From positions 1 through 44,390 of the forward strand of contig ONAG01000023.1 of NCBI GenBank assembly GCA_900315745.1: a stretch of DNA of 44,390 bases. Reading direction: 5' to 3'. Source of the stretch: an uncultured Prevotellaceae bacterium. GTDB lineage: Bacteria; Bacteroidota; Bacteroidia; Bacteroidales; Bacteroidaceae. Of the stretch, positions 37,198 to 44,390 are shown one piece after another; the first letter of the stretch is position 1, and every line of letters starts with the position of its first letter. The translations under genes were made by a program, and so were the position numbers. The notes beneath the pieces were generated by a model, which was not told where the DNA came from, did no database searches, and saw only the letters and a list, made by a program, of their open reading frames with translations.

Positions 37198-38081
37198 TAT
37201 TCGGGATTGTATCCGAAGCTGTCCAATTCACGTTTCGAACTGCGCCAGTCCTTATCCACTTTTACGAACGTTTCCAAAAAGATGCTCTTGCCAAAGAATT
37301 TCTCCAAAGCCTTGCGTGCCTCAGTGCTCACCTTTTTCAGGGCAAATCCCTTATGGCCTATGATGATGCCTTTCTGGGAGTCACGCTCTACGTAGATGAC
37401 GGCACTGATGCGTATTATCTTTTCTTCTTCCTTGAACTGCTCCACACGCACTTCCACAGAATAAGGTATCTCCTTGTCGTAGTAGAGCAGGATTTTCTCG
37501 CGTATTATTTCGCTCACAAAGAAACGAGCTGGCTTGTCGGTGAGTTGGTCCTTATCGAAATATGGCGGACTGTCGGGCAGCAATTCCCCGATTCTCTTCA
37601 GGATGATGTCGGTTCCAAATTTGTTGAGTGCGGAGATGGGAAGAATCTCCGCTTCTGGCAGCAACTTATGCCACTTTTCCACTACTGCCACCAAACCTTT
37701 TTGGTCGGTAAGGTCAATCTTGTTTATGAGCAGCAACACTGGCACGGTCATCTTTCTCACTTTTTCGAGGAAATCGACATTCTTCTCCGGATTCTCCACT
37801 ACATCAGTGACATATAAGAGGACGTCGGCATCTGCCAATGCTGATTCAGAGAAAGCAAGCATCGACTCTTGCAATTTGTAGTTGGGCTTGAGCACACCAG
37901 GTGTATCGGAGAACACTATTTGCATTTCCTCAGTGTTTACGATGCCCATGATGCGATGTCTTGTGGTTTGAGCTTTGAAAGTGGCTATTGAGATGCGTTC
38001 TCCCACAAGTTGGTTCATGAGCGTGCTCTTCCCGACATTGGGATTGCCCACGATGTTTACAAATCCTGCCTTATGTTGCAT
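37197..38081 (-). CDS. era: GTPase Era
   Basis: This GTPase binds 16S rRNA and assists 30S maturation. The start at 38081 gives MQHKAGFVNIVGNPNVGKS, the normal N-terminus (294 residues); a longer frame from 38111 adds MRFFVESFII. G1 is GNPNVGKS, switch and G3 are FKAQTTRHRIMG and FSDTPG, G4 is NKID, and a C-terminal KH domain contains ERDSQKGIIIGHKG. It lies downstream of fabH beyond a hairpin and upstream of der. Confidence 0.96.
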   Translation of the reverse strand: MQHKAGFVNIVGNPNVGKSTLMNQLVGERISIATFKAQTTRHRIMGIVNTEEMQIVFSDTPGVLKPNYKLQESMLAFSESALADADVLLYVTDVVENPEKNVDFLEKVRKMTVPVLLLINKIDLTDQKGLVAVVEKWHKLLPEAEILPISALNKFGTDIILKRIGELLPDSPPYFDKDQLTDKPARFFVSEIIREKILLYYDKEIPYSVEVRVEQFKEEEKIIRISAVIYVERDSQKGIIIGHKGFALKKVSTEARKALEKFFGKSIFLETFVKVDKDWRSSKRELDSFGYNPE

Positions 38082-38101
38082 AATGATAAATGATTCGACA
38101 A

Positions 38102-38138
38102 AAAAACGCACCTTTTCGATAATGAAGGATGCGTTTTT
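38102..38138 (-). terminator. Terminator between fabH and era
   Basis: AAAAACGCA-CCTT (38102-38114) pairs with AAGG-a-TGCGTTTTT (38125-38138, one bulged A). On the minus strand the hairpin ends in five to six T. It lies between the fabH stop (38157) and the era start (38081), so it probably reduces read-through from the upstream genes into era. Confidence 0.7.
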
Positions 38139-38156
38139 ATGATTTTGGTGTTCGGA

Positions 38157-39179
38157 TTATTTTTTTTGAGTTGCAGCAGAGGAGCCATCGTAAGCCCATC
38201 GCAGATAGGATGCTCCGTGTACGAAGCCTGCCCCGAATGCTGTAAGGATGATATTGTCTCCCTTGTGCAGCCTGCTCTCATACTCCCAAAGAGCTAAAGG
38301 TATGGTGCCGGCACTGGTGTTGCCGAAATGCTCTATGTTCACCATGACCTGCTCCATCGGAAGCTCAAGGCGTTTTGCCACTGCCTCAATGATTCTCATG
38401 TTGGCCTGATGGGGCACCACCCAGGCGATGTTGTCCTTGTTCAGCCCATTGCGCTTTGCGATTAACGCGCAATCGTCGCTCATGTTAGTCACTGCATATC
38501 TGAAGACTGTGCGTCCCTCTTGATAAAGATAATGCAATCTGTGATCAACTGTGAAATGCGACGGAGGACAGACAGAACCACCTGCTTTCATGTGCAAGAA
38601 GGGCAAGCCCTTGCCATCAGTGCGCAAATATGAGTCCATGTATCCGACATCTTCCAATTCAGTAGCCTCTACGAGCACTGCAGCGGCACCATCACCGAAA
38701 AGAGGACATGTGGCGCGGTCTGTATAATCGACCATCGACGACATTTTGTCGGCACCTATCACTATGATTTTGTGATAACGCCCACTTTCGATTAAACACG
38801 CGGCAGTGTCGAGAGCATAGAGAAAGCCGCAGCAAGCACCCCAGAAATCAAACGCCATGGCGTTTTTCAGCCCCAATTTCCCAAGCACAATAGATGCGGT
38901 GGATGGGAATTGGTAATCGGCCGTAGATGTTGCAAGGATGAGAGCATCGATGGTGTCAGGGTCAACCCCTGTCTTCTTTATCACCATCTTTGCGGCCTTG
39001 CGTGCCATATAGGAGGTGCCAAGACCCTCTTCTGTGAGGATGCGACGCTCCTTTATGCCCACGCGTGTCATAATCCACTCGTCGTTGGTTTCCACCATTC
39101 TCGACAATTCATCATTATTGAGAACATAGTCGGGAACGTATCCTCCAACTCCGGTGATTATCGCTCTGACTTTACCCAT
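38157..39179 (-). CDS. fabH: 3-oxoacyl-ACP synthase III
   Basis: This enzyme starts fatty-acid synthesis by condensing acyl-CoA with malonyl-ACP. The 340-residue thiolase-fold protein shows the catalytic triad: C116 in DFWGACCGFLYAL, H257 in WVVPHQAN and N287 in HFGNTSAG. The N-terminus GVGGYVPDYVLNNDEL and TNDEWIMTRVGIKERR is typical. It lies 2 bases after rpmF in the widespread yceD-rpmF-fab arrangement. Confidence 0.96.
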   Translation of the reverse strand: MGKVRAIITGVGGYVPDYVLNNDELSRMVETNDEWIMTRVGIKERRILTEEGLGTSYMARKAAKMVIKKTGVDPDTIDALILATSTADYQFPSTASIVLGKLGLKNAMAFDFWGACCGFLYALDTAACLIESGRYHKIIVIGADKMSSMVDYTDRATCPLFGDGAAAVLVEATELEDVGYMDSYLRTDGKGLPFLHMKAGGSVCPPSHFTVDHRLHYLYQEGRTVFRYAVTNMSDDCALIAKRNGLNKDNIAWVVPHQANMRIIEAVAKRLELPMEQVMVNIEHFGNTSAGTIPLALWEYESRLHKGDNIILTAFGAGFVHGASYLRWAYDGSSAATQKK

Positions 39180-39181
39180 TC

Positions 39182-39367
39182 TTATTCTTCAGTTTCCTTC
39201 ACGATAGCTACTTTGCCTCTGTAGTATCCACAAGCAGAACACACTGTGTGATATACATAATAGGCGCCGCAGTTGGGGCAGAGTGCTAATGTGGGAGCCA
39301 CTGCCTTGTCATGGGTTCTTCTCTTCAGTGTGCGAGTCTTGGACTGTCTTCTTTTAGGATGTGCCAT
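39182..39367 (-). CDS. rpmF: 50S ribosomal protein L32
   Basis: The 61-residue protein starts MAHPKRRQSKTRTLKRR, the standard L32 N-terminus. It carries the four-Cys zinc ribbon CPNC...CSAC. It lies 4 bases after the yceD-like gene and 2 before fabH, so all three are on one transcript. Confidence 0.97.
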   Translation of the reverse strand: MAHPKRRQSKTRTLKRRTHDKAVAPTLALCPNCGAYYVYHTVCSACGYYRGKVAIVKETEE

Positions 39368-39371
39368 TTTA

Positions 39372-39905
39372 CTATTCTTTATTTGTTGATTTTAACTCTT
39401 TCAATTTACTCCATCGCGGGTCTGTCGTGTCGCCTGAGTCTTCGTCTGCTTCCACATGTGCCTCCAATTCTTTCAGCCGCTTCACCATTTCCGGGTTGCA
39501 CTGACCTTCGGCGTGTACATGCTTGGTAGGTAGAGAAAGTGCTATGAACTCATATATGAGCCATGCTACATCCACCACCCCCTCGTCTTTTGCCACGGTG
39601 ATGACATCATCGTCTTCAGCATCCTCCTGACCCAGACGTGCCACCACTTTCTGACTGGTTTCCACAGGCAAGAACATGTCATCGAGACATAGGTCGCATG
39701 TCACCATTGCATTGCCAACAATATGAAAATCAAGCTCATACACGTTGGCAACCTTACAGACCTCAAGCGCGACACTTAACGTGCCACCCTTTACCTCTGT
39801 GGCTCCGATGGCATCAAAATATTCATTGTCAAGGGAGAAGGAAAATGAAGTCTTTGACTCCTTCAACCCCTTCAAATTGATTTTGAATTGTTCTAAACTA
39901 CCCAT
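39372..39905 (-). CDS. yceD: DUF177 / YceD family protein
   Basis: The 177-residue protein belongs to the YceD (DUF177) family, needed in some bacteria and in plant plastids for 23S rRNA accumulation. The conserved core VTCDLCLDD (CxxC region) is present near residue 70. A following acidic stretch and the segment VDVAWLIYEFIALSLP are typical of the family, and the C-terminus is charged. It heads yceD-rpmF-fabH. The promoter -7 box lies only 8 bases upstream of the ATG, suggesting an almost leaderless mRNA. Confidence 0.88.
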   Translation of the reverse strand: MGSLEQFKINLKGLKESKTSFSFSLDNEYFDAIGATEVKGGTLSVALEVCKVANVYELDFHIVGNAMVTCDLCLDDMFLPVETSQKVVARLGQEDAEDDDVITVAKDEGVVDVAWLIYEFIALSLPTKHVHAEGQCNPEMVKRLKELEAHVEADEDSGDTTDPRWSKLKELKSTNKE

Positions 39906-39913
39906 TTGGGCTG

Positions 39914-39921
39914 CAAAGTTA
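39914..39921 (-). promoter_or_regulatory. -7 element of yceD-rpmF-fabH
   Basis: TAACTTTG on the minus strand ends 8 bases before the yceD ATG (39905). No -33 TTG is at the usual distance. The predicted transcription start nearly coincides with the start codon. Confidence 0.5.
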
Positions 39922-40089
39922 CTAATTTTATTTTGAATAGTGGAAAGTTTTAATGAAAAAAGTTCATTTGCCGCTATTTACCTTCATGATAGAAATGTTT
40001 GTCCTTGTTCTCTAAAAGGTGTTCAAAACTTTGTTTAATGTTATTCGCTGCTCTCGTCTTGCTTCATCTTGGGGAATGTGTGCACTTCT

Positions 40090-41283
40090 TTAGCCTCGTT
40101 GCTTTGTCGTCAAGCCAGAATTTGATTTAAGTTCTATCCTGAATGTGGTGCCTTTTCCCACTTCGGAATACTTCACATAAATCTTCCCTTTGTGATATTC
40201 CTCCACAATGCGTTTTGCCAACGACAATCCTAACCCCCATCCCCTTTTCTTCGTAGTGAAGCCAGGAGTGAAAACATTGTGTATGTCTTTCTTTCGTATG
40301 CCTTTTCCTGTGTCCGACACTTCCACGACTGCCTTTTCTCCTTCTTTTGACAAATGAAGTGTGATGGTGCCTTGCCCCTCCATGGCATCTACTGCATTCT
40401 TGCACAAGTTCTCGATGACCCATTCAAAGAGCGAAGCATTGATATCCACTACCATTTCCTCTTTTGGAAACACTTCCACCATGTTTACCTTGGCTGAAGT
40501 CCGGCGGTTCATGTAATCGACAACATGTCCCAGCACTTCCTTCAAGCCACATGGCACAAGTTCCGGCAACGACCCAATCTTTGAGAAACGGTCTGCTATC
40601 AGTTGCAACCGCTTCACATCCTTTTCCATCTCTGGCAGGAGTTCATCATCCGGATAGCTCTCCTTCAGAATTTCTGTCCATGCCATAAGACTTGAGATAG
40701 GGGTTCCTAATTGATGTGCCGTCTCCTTGGAGAGGCCCACCCACACCTTGTTTTGTTCGGCTCTCTTTGATGTAAGAAGCGCAAAAATGGCGATAACGAC
40801 AAACACCAATACTATTCCAAGTTGTATGTAGGGCCATGAAGAAAGCCTCTTGATCATCATGGAATCATCGTAGCAAACATTAATAAAATCGCCACTTCCC
40901 GTGTCGTCGAGATAAATCTTGATGGCGTTTCCTGCCTTGAGCATCGACTTGCCCATCTCAGCGGCATTCCTTAGGCTATCCTCCAGGTCAACACCTTCCA
41001 ACTTGATGTTACGAAACGTATTGGCATTGCCATCCTTGTCGAGCACGATGACCGGAATGGTATTGTTGTCATCGATTACTTTCAGCACAAGATTCAAGTC
41101 GGTATTCTCGTCTGCATTGTTGAGTGAACGCATCGCCTCTGCCCATACTTCCATCTTGTGGTGTTCCTCTATCGAGAGGTCGCGCACCAAATATTGTGAT
41201 ATGAACAAGGAGGCAACGGCTATTACCACAGCCGCCACCACCAAGATGATTTTCACTTGTCGGATTCTATCAGTCCACTGCAT
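40090..41283 (-). CDS. Orphan sensor histidine kinase
   Basis: The 397-residue protein has two membrane helices (about 11-30 and 152-170) around a periplasmic sensor of about 120 residues, then a kinase core. The phospho-acceptor is H190 in KETAHQLGTPISSL, a variant H-box (HQLGTP instead of HELRTP) seen in Bacteroidetes kinases. The ATP domain has ENLCKNAVDAM (N296), DTGKGIRKKD, and FTPGFTTKKRGWGLGLSLAKRIV. No HAMP domain is evident. No response regulator gene is adjacent, so the partner is elsewhere. The sensed signal is unknown. In another frame past its stop, 18 codons reading EAKEVHTFPKMKQDESSE are open. Confidence 0.9.
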   Translation of the reverse strand: MQWTDRIRQVKIILVVAAVVIAVASLFISQYLVRDLSIEEHHKMEVWAEAMRSLNNADENTDLNLVLKVIDDNNTIPVIVLDKDGNANTFRNIKLEGVDLEDSLRNAAEMGKSMLKAGNAIKIYLDDTGSGDFINVCYDDSMMIKRLSSWPYIQLGIVLVFVVIAIFALLTSKRAEQNKVWVGLSKETAHQLGTPISSLMAWTEILKESYPDDELLPEMEKDVKRLQLIADRFSKIGSLPELVPCGLKEVLGHVVDYMNRRTSAKVNMVEVFPKEEMVVDINASLFEWVIENLCKNAVDAMEGQGTITLHLSKEGEKAVVEVSDTGKGIRKKDIHNVFTPGFTTKKRGWGLGLSLAKRIVEEYHKGKIYVKYSEVGKGTTFRIELKSNSGLTTKQRG

Positions 41284-41362
41284 TCCAGAAACAATAAGTA
41301 TCCTCTTTGATCCTCAATTAATTGTGAACACTTATATTAACGCACGAAGTGGCTGTTTATTT

Positions 41363-41395
41363 TAAATAGGTTATCTAATTTTGTTCACCTATTTA
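41363..41395 (-). terminator. 9-bp inverted repeat at the end of the SpmA-SpmB gene
   Basis: TAAATAGGT (41363-41371) and ACCTATTTA (41387-41395) are perfect complements around a 15-base loop, overlapping the stop codon. It is followed on the minus strand by A/T-rich sequence without a long T-run, so a weak terminator at best. Confidence 0.35.
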
Positions 41396-42622
41396 TCCAA
41401 AGAAGAAGTAACTGAAAATCACGGCTGCTATCATGCCAGCTATGTCAGCTGTGAGGCCACACTGGACAGCATATCGATATTTCTTGATGCCGACGCTTCC
41501 AAAATAGACAGCCAAGATATAGAATGTTGTGTCTGTACATCCCTGCAACACACTTGACAAATGGCCAATGAAAGAATCCACGCCGAAATGGCTGAAATTC
41601 TCGAGCATCATGCCTCTCGCACCTGGTCCGCTGAGCGGCTTCATCAATGCTACGGGCAATGCACCCACGAAATCGGAATTCAGCCCTATGGATTCCACTA
41701 ATGACTCTACTCCATCTTGCAACATCTGCAAGCCGCCTGATGCCCTGAACATGCCAATGGCTACCAATATCGCAACCACGTATGGTATGAGTGTCACTGC
41801 CACTTGAAAGCCTCCTTTGGCTCCCTCAATAAACGAATTATATACATTCTGCTTCTTCACCATGCCGGAAAAGATGAAAATCATGATGGCTCCTACTATC
41901 ATCACACTGGTAAGCACGCGACAGAAGCCTTGCATCTGCTCTTCTGACATTCCGATAATGGCTGTGAAAAGTGCTGCCACAAAAGCTGCAATGACAGCAA
42001 ACATCAACAGGATGTAACGGTTGAAAAGATTTATCCTCTGATAAATGGAACAAACTATCAAACCTACTATGGTGGAGCAAAGAGAAGTCAGCAGCAATGG
42101 AATAAACACATCCGTAGGGTCAACGGCTCCTGCCTTGGCCCTATATGCCATGATGGAGATTGGGATAATGGTGATGCCCGACGTGTTGAGTGTCAGGAAC
42201 ATAATCATGGAATTGCTTGCCGTGTCCTTAACCTTGTTGATGCTTTGCAATTCCTGCATGGCTTTCAATCCCATGGGTGTGGCAGCATTGTCCAGACCGA
42301 GCATGTTTGCGGATATGTTCATGAAAATCGCACCCAATGCTGGATGTCCCTTGGGTATTTCTGGGAACAACCTTGTGAGTACCGGACTGAGGAATGTGGC
42401 GAGCTTGTTGATCAAACCACTATCCTCTGCTATCTTCATAAGCCCCATCCACAAGGTCAACGTTCCAGTCAGTCCAAGGCACATCTCAAATCCTTCCTTC
42501 GACATGGTGAAGGTAGAATCCATCATTGCAGGGAGTGTCTCGGTATCTCCAAAACACAATTTTATCACTCCTACAATGAAACCCAGGAAAAATAGAGCTA
42601 TCCAAATATAATTGAGAGCCAT
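41393..42622 (-). CDS. SpmA-SpmB-type fusion membrane protein (nucleoside recognition domain)
   Basis: The 409-residue protein has about ten hydrophobic segments and two halves. Residues 1-200 match the SpmA type (WMGLMKIAEDSGL, NISANMLGLDNAATPMGLKAM, TSGITIIP). Residues 240-409 match the SpmB type (PYVVAILVAIGMFRASGG, LPVALMKPLSGPGARGM, GCTDTTFYILAVYFGSVGIKK). In Bacillus these are separate spore-maturation proteins involved in core dehydration; in non-sporulating Bacteroidetes the fused form is common and its transport role is unknown. It lies 18 bases after the L,D-transpeptidase gene. Confidence 0.88.
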   Translation of the reverse strand: MALNYIWIALFFLGFIVGVIKLCFGDTETLPAMMDSTFTMSKEGFEMCLGLTGTLTLWMGLMKIAEDSGLINKLATFLSPVLTRLFPEIPKGHPALGAIFMNISANMLGLDNAATPMGLKAMQELQSINKVKDTASNSMIMFLTLNTSGITIIPISIMAYRAKAGAVDPTDVFIPLLLTSLCSTIVGLIVCSIYQRINLFNRYILLMFAVIAAFVAALFTAIIGMSEEQMQGFCRVLTSVMIVGAIMIFIFSGMVKKQNVYNSFIEGAKGGFQVAVTLIPYVVAILVAIGMFRASGGLQMLQDGVESLVESIGLNSDFVGALPVALMKPLSGPGARGMMLENFSHFGVDSFIGHLSSVLQGCTDTTFYILAVYFGSVGIKKYRYAVQCGLTADIAGMIAAVIFSYFFFG

Positions 42623-42640
42623 GCTTGTATGTTTCTATGG

Positions 42641-43414
42641 TTAGATTTTCTTGCTCTTCTCCGTCCTTGCTTGCTGTATCTGTTCGTTGGAAAGCACCTT
42701 GGCTGGGTCGATGTGACGCAAGCGAACTATGCCTTCTGTCTTCTTCAGATGTTTTTGCGCAACTCTCTCAAAGCCATAGTCATCCTGATATTCATCCTTG
42801 ATGGTGACCTTCATGCCAACAAAGGCATAATTAGAGCCCAAATCTATAATATCCTTATCTCTCAGACGGATGCATCCCTCGCTTGCCCTTCCAGGAACAC
42901 TCTCTTCATTATTGGTGCTGCCGTGTATGCCTATGCCGCTATGCCCAGGAGTCACCAATCGCAGGAAATAACGTCCGTAGGATTTGATATTCCCACGACC
43001 ATCCTTGAAATCATGCCGCCATGAGGAAGCATCTGCAATCTGGGAAATGGTGAAAGGCTTCTTCAATGTGCTATTTGGTGTTTTCATGTCGCCACGCTTC
43101 ATCTTGTCACCCTTCTTCATGCCAAACGCGCAATCGAAACGGGCAAGCAAGACCGTGTCTGTACCTTGTGCCTCATAAACATAGAGGTAATAGTCCTTCT
43201 TCGACATCACTATGAAACAATTCTTCTTGTTTTTCATTTTTTGCGGAAATGAAAAAGAGATGTCGTCATCCAATTGTACTGTACGTGAACCATATTTCAT
43301 GACCACCCTCTCTCGCACGTCATCAGAGTAATTGTCTATAAGGTCCGAATCCATAGACAATGGCTGTGCGAGCAAAATCATTGCCATCAAGGATAATAAC
43401 GTTTTCAAAAACAT
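42641..43414 (-). CDS. L,D-transpeptidase (YkuD domain), exported
   Basis: The 257-residue protein has an N-terminal signal (MFLKTLLSLMAMILLAQPLS). The YkuD domain (about 65-200) carries the active-site motif with H164 in GIHGSTN and SEGCIRL with the nucleophile C181 and R183. Such enzymes make 3-3 cross-links in peptidoglycan or attach proteins to it. A short C-terminal extension after residue 215 is charged. It sits between the SH3 protein gene (39 bases) and the SpmA-SpmB gene (18 bases), so the three probably form one unit. Confidence 0.92.
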   Translation of the reverse strand: MFLKTLLSLMAMILLAQPLSMDSDLIDNYSDDVRERVVMKYGSRTVQLDDDISFSFPQKMKNKKNCFIVMSKKDYYLYVYEAQGTDTVLLARFDCAFGMKKGDKMKRGDMKTPNSTLKKPFTISQIADASSWRHDFKDGRGNIKSYGRYFLRLVTPGHSGIGIHGSTNNEESVPGRASEGCIRLRDKDIIDLGSNYAFVGMKVTIKDEYQDDYGFERVAQKHLKKTEGIVRLRHIDPAKVLSNEQIQQARTEKSKKI

Positions 43415-43453
43415 ATATATGTAAATAGTTTAATGAGATAAAGATAATTCGAA

Positions 43454-44044
43454 TTATTCAACAAGATAAGAGAACTGCTTGGACATATAATACTTCTTAT
43501 TCTGATATACTACATGGTACCAATCACCTTCTTCACCTATGCACTCTAATTGGGTTCCCTTCTTCACAGACTTGGTGGCACCTTTCTCATCCTTCAAATA
43601 TCCAGCCTTTAGACTTGGACCAAAACGAAGGCGGACACCCTCACCGTTGACTACCACACGCTGAACTTTCTTGGGATTGTACTTGACTGGTTTTGTCTTG
43701 ACGTCAACACTATCTTCTTGCACTTTTACTGCTGTGGTGTCAGCAATTAACTCATCCTCAGCATCTTCGTCACTACCAGAACGAGTACTATAATGATAAA
43801 CCGCACCAACTATAAGAAGCATGGCAAGAAGAGCTATTATATAAAAAAGCCATTTCTTGTCGGAATCTGGCTGAGGAGCCAAAGGCTTTTCAGTCAACGA
43901 TTCAGAAGATTCTTGTATTGAATCACTCTCCTGTTCATCATCCAAGACTTCTTTTTGCTGAAATTGTTTAATGGACCTGCCACAATAGGGACACAAATTG
44001 GCATCATATGGTATTTGCTTGCCACAATGCTGACATTTAATCAT
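43454..44044 (-). CDS. Zinc-ribbon, single-TM, SH3-domain protein
   Basis: The start is placed at 44044 (MIKCQHCGKQIPYDANLCPYC). A longer frame to 44083 would begin upstream of the promoter -7 box at 44070-44077 and is excluded. The 196-residue product has a zinc ribbon (C4, C7, C18, C21), an acidic linker, a membrane helix (about 65-84) and a C-terminal bacterial SH3 domain (about 130-196, GEGVRLRFGPSLKAGYL, then KGTQLECIGEEGDWYHVVY). The ribbon should face the cytoplasm and the SH3 domain the periplasm, where it may bind peptidoglycan. Co-location with an L,D-transpeptidase supports a wall-related role. Confidence 0.82.
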   Translation of the reverse strand: MIKCQHCGKQIPYDANLCPYCGRSIKQFQQKEVLDDEQESDSIQESSESLTEKPLAPQPDSDKKWLFYIIALLAMLLIVGAVYHYSTRSGSDEDAEDELIADTTAVKVQEDSVDVKTKPVKYNPKKVQRVVVNGEGVRLRFGPSLKAGYLKDEKGATKSVKKGTQLECIGEEGDWYHVVYQNKKYYMSKQFSYLVE

Positions 44045-44069
44045 AATCATAATTATACTAAGTAAGAAA

Positions 44070-44099
44070 CAAAGGTATAACAATTATTCCACAATACAA
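44070..44099 (-). promoter_or_regulatory. Promoter of the SH3-protein/L,D-transpeptidase/SpmAB unit
   Basis: TACCTTTG (44070-44077, minus) and TTG (44097-44099) are 19 bases apart. Transcription should begin near 44064, so the ATG must be at 44050 or 44044. Confidence 0.65.
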
Positions 44100-44240
44100 G
44101 GAGCTTGCCTGCAAAAATATGTTAAACGAAAATTGGTCTATAGCATAAAGGTACTATAGCACATGTTTTGGACTTCCCACCTGACATATATGAAAACAAC
44201 ATGAGAACATCCATATCATTAGCTAAATGATGACTTCAAT

Positions 44241-44276
44241 GAATGCCATGAATGCCATGAATGCCATGAGCGCCAT
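44241..44276 (+). repeat. Four tandem 9-bp units
   Basis: GAATGCCAT occurs three times in exact tandem (44241-44267), followed by a variant GAGCGCCAT (44268-44276). It lies just beyond the rRNA terminator. No function is seen. The rest of 44100-44296 holds nothing that I can support. Confidence 0.85.
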
Positions 44277-44296
44277 TAGTCACCTGCCGCAGGGGC

Positions 44297-44334
44297 AAAA
44301 AAAAGGCCCCGCGCGTCTCTCAGACACGCGGGGC
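44297..44334 (-). terminator. rRNA operon terminator
   Basis: A 13-bp GC-rich stem (44306-44318 with 44322-44334, one mismatch) is followed on the minus strand by eight T (44297-44304). It lies about 30 bases downstream of the 5S 3' end and closes an rRNA operon that enters from the right. Confidence 0.9.
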
Positions 44335-44365
44335 TCATGACAGGGAACCAAAGTCCCTCGAAAAG

Positions 44366-44390
44366 GGGGCGGCGACCTACTCTCCCGCAT
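44366..44390 (-). rRNA. rrf: 5S rRNA, 3' end only
   Basis: The minus strand reads GGGAGAGTAGGTCGCCGCC, the conserved 3' end of bacterial 5S rRNA (the GGGAGAGTAGG part is the signature). The rest lies outside the window. The exact 3' end is uncertain by a few bases. A strong terminator follows. Confidence 0.85.

Noticed and set aside
44230-44340. Plus-strand 36-codon frame starting MTSMNAMNAMNAMSA
   Set aside because: It is made of the 9-bp tandem repeat and then runs through the rRNA terminator stem. The composition reflects the repeat, and no promoter precedes it.

Overview
The window looks like chromosomal DNA of a Bacteroidales bacterium, most likely Prevotella/Segatella or a close relative. 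The proteins are of Bacteroidetes type. Genes are preceded by the Bacteroidetes promoter pattern (TTTG near -33, TAnnTTTG near -7) rather than Shine-Dalgarno sites. Secreted proteins end in the G-V/I-Y-I-x-N-G-x-K tail common in Prevotella. Gene neighbourhoods (clpP-clpX-recQ, guaB with foldases and mutL, yceD-rpmF-fabH-era-der) are also typical. The genus is inferred from sequence character only.

Positions 1-5950 are the accessory part. A histidine phosphatase gene runs off the left edge on the minus strand. Next come a gene-poor stretch with a possible small membrane peptide, a 3'-truncated IS4-type transposase, and secreted-protein genes on the plus strand. Two of these are diverged paralogues separated by a short beta-rich fragment. 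The third is a GC-rich gene for a four-repeat cohesin-like protein with a C-terminal dockerin. A secreted GH43 glycosidase follows with its own promoter and ends at a strong bidirectional terminator.

Positions 8150-32139 are mostly minus-strand housekeeping genes. They comprise purB-rluB-asnS, tRNA-Val divergent from trpS, and an OmpA-family porin. Next is the five-gene unit guaB-PPIase-surA-OstA/LptA-like-mutL, then clpP-clpX-recQ and trigger factor. The section ends with an ompA-like gene, lptB and a GIN-domain lipoprotein. The theme is envelope biogenesis and protein quality control: periplasmic foldases, LPS-export parts, OmpA anchors, trigger factor and ClpXP.

Positions 32347-35259 form a plus-strand cobU-cobT-cobS-cobC operon for nucleotide-loop assembly of cobalamin, with no visible riboswitch. 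It runs stop-to-stop into a minus-strand lipoprotein gene and der. A 189-bp palindromic, MITE-like element lies between der and era, followed upstream by fabH, rpmF and yceD.

Positions 40090-44390 hold an orphan histidine kinase and a probable three-gene unit: zinc-ribbon/TM/SH3 protein, L,D-transpeptidase, and SpmA-SpmB fusion. The window ends in the terminator and 3' end of a minus-strand 5S rRNA gene.

I see no clear defence system, CRISPR array, prophage or integrase. The least explained items are the palindromic element between era and der, the near-perfect inverted repeat around the clpP promoter, the Q/G/Y/R repeat tail on RluB, the cohesin-like/dockerin protein, and the rearranged left end.
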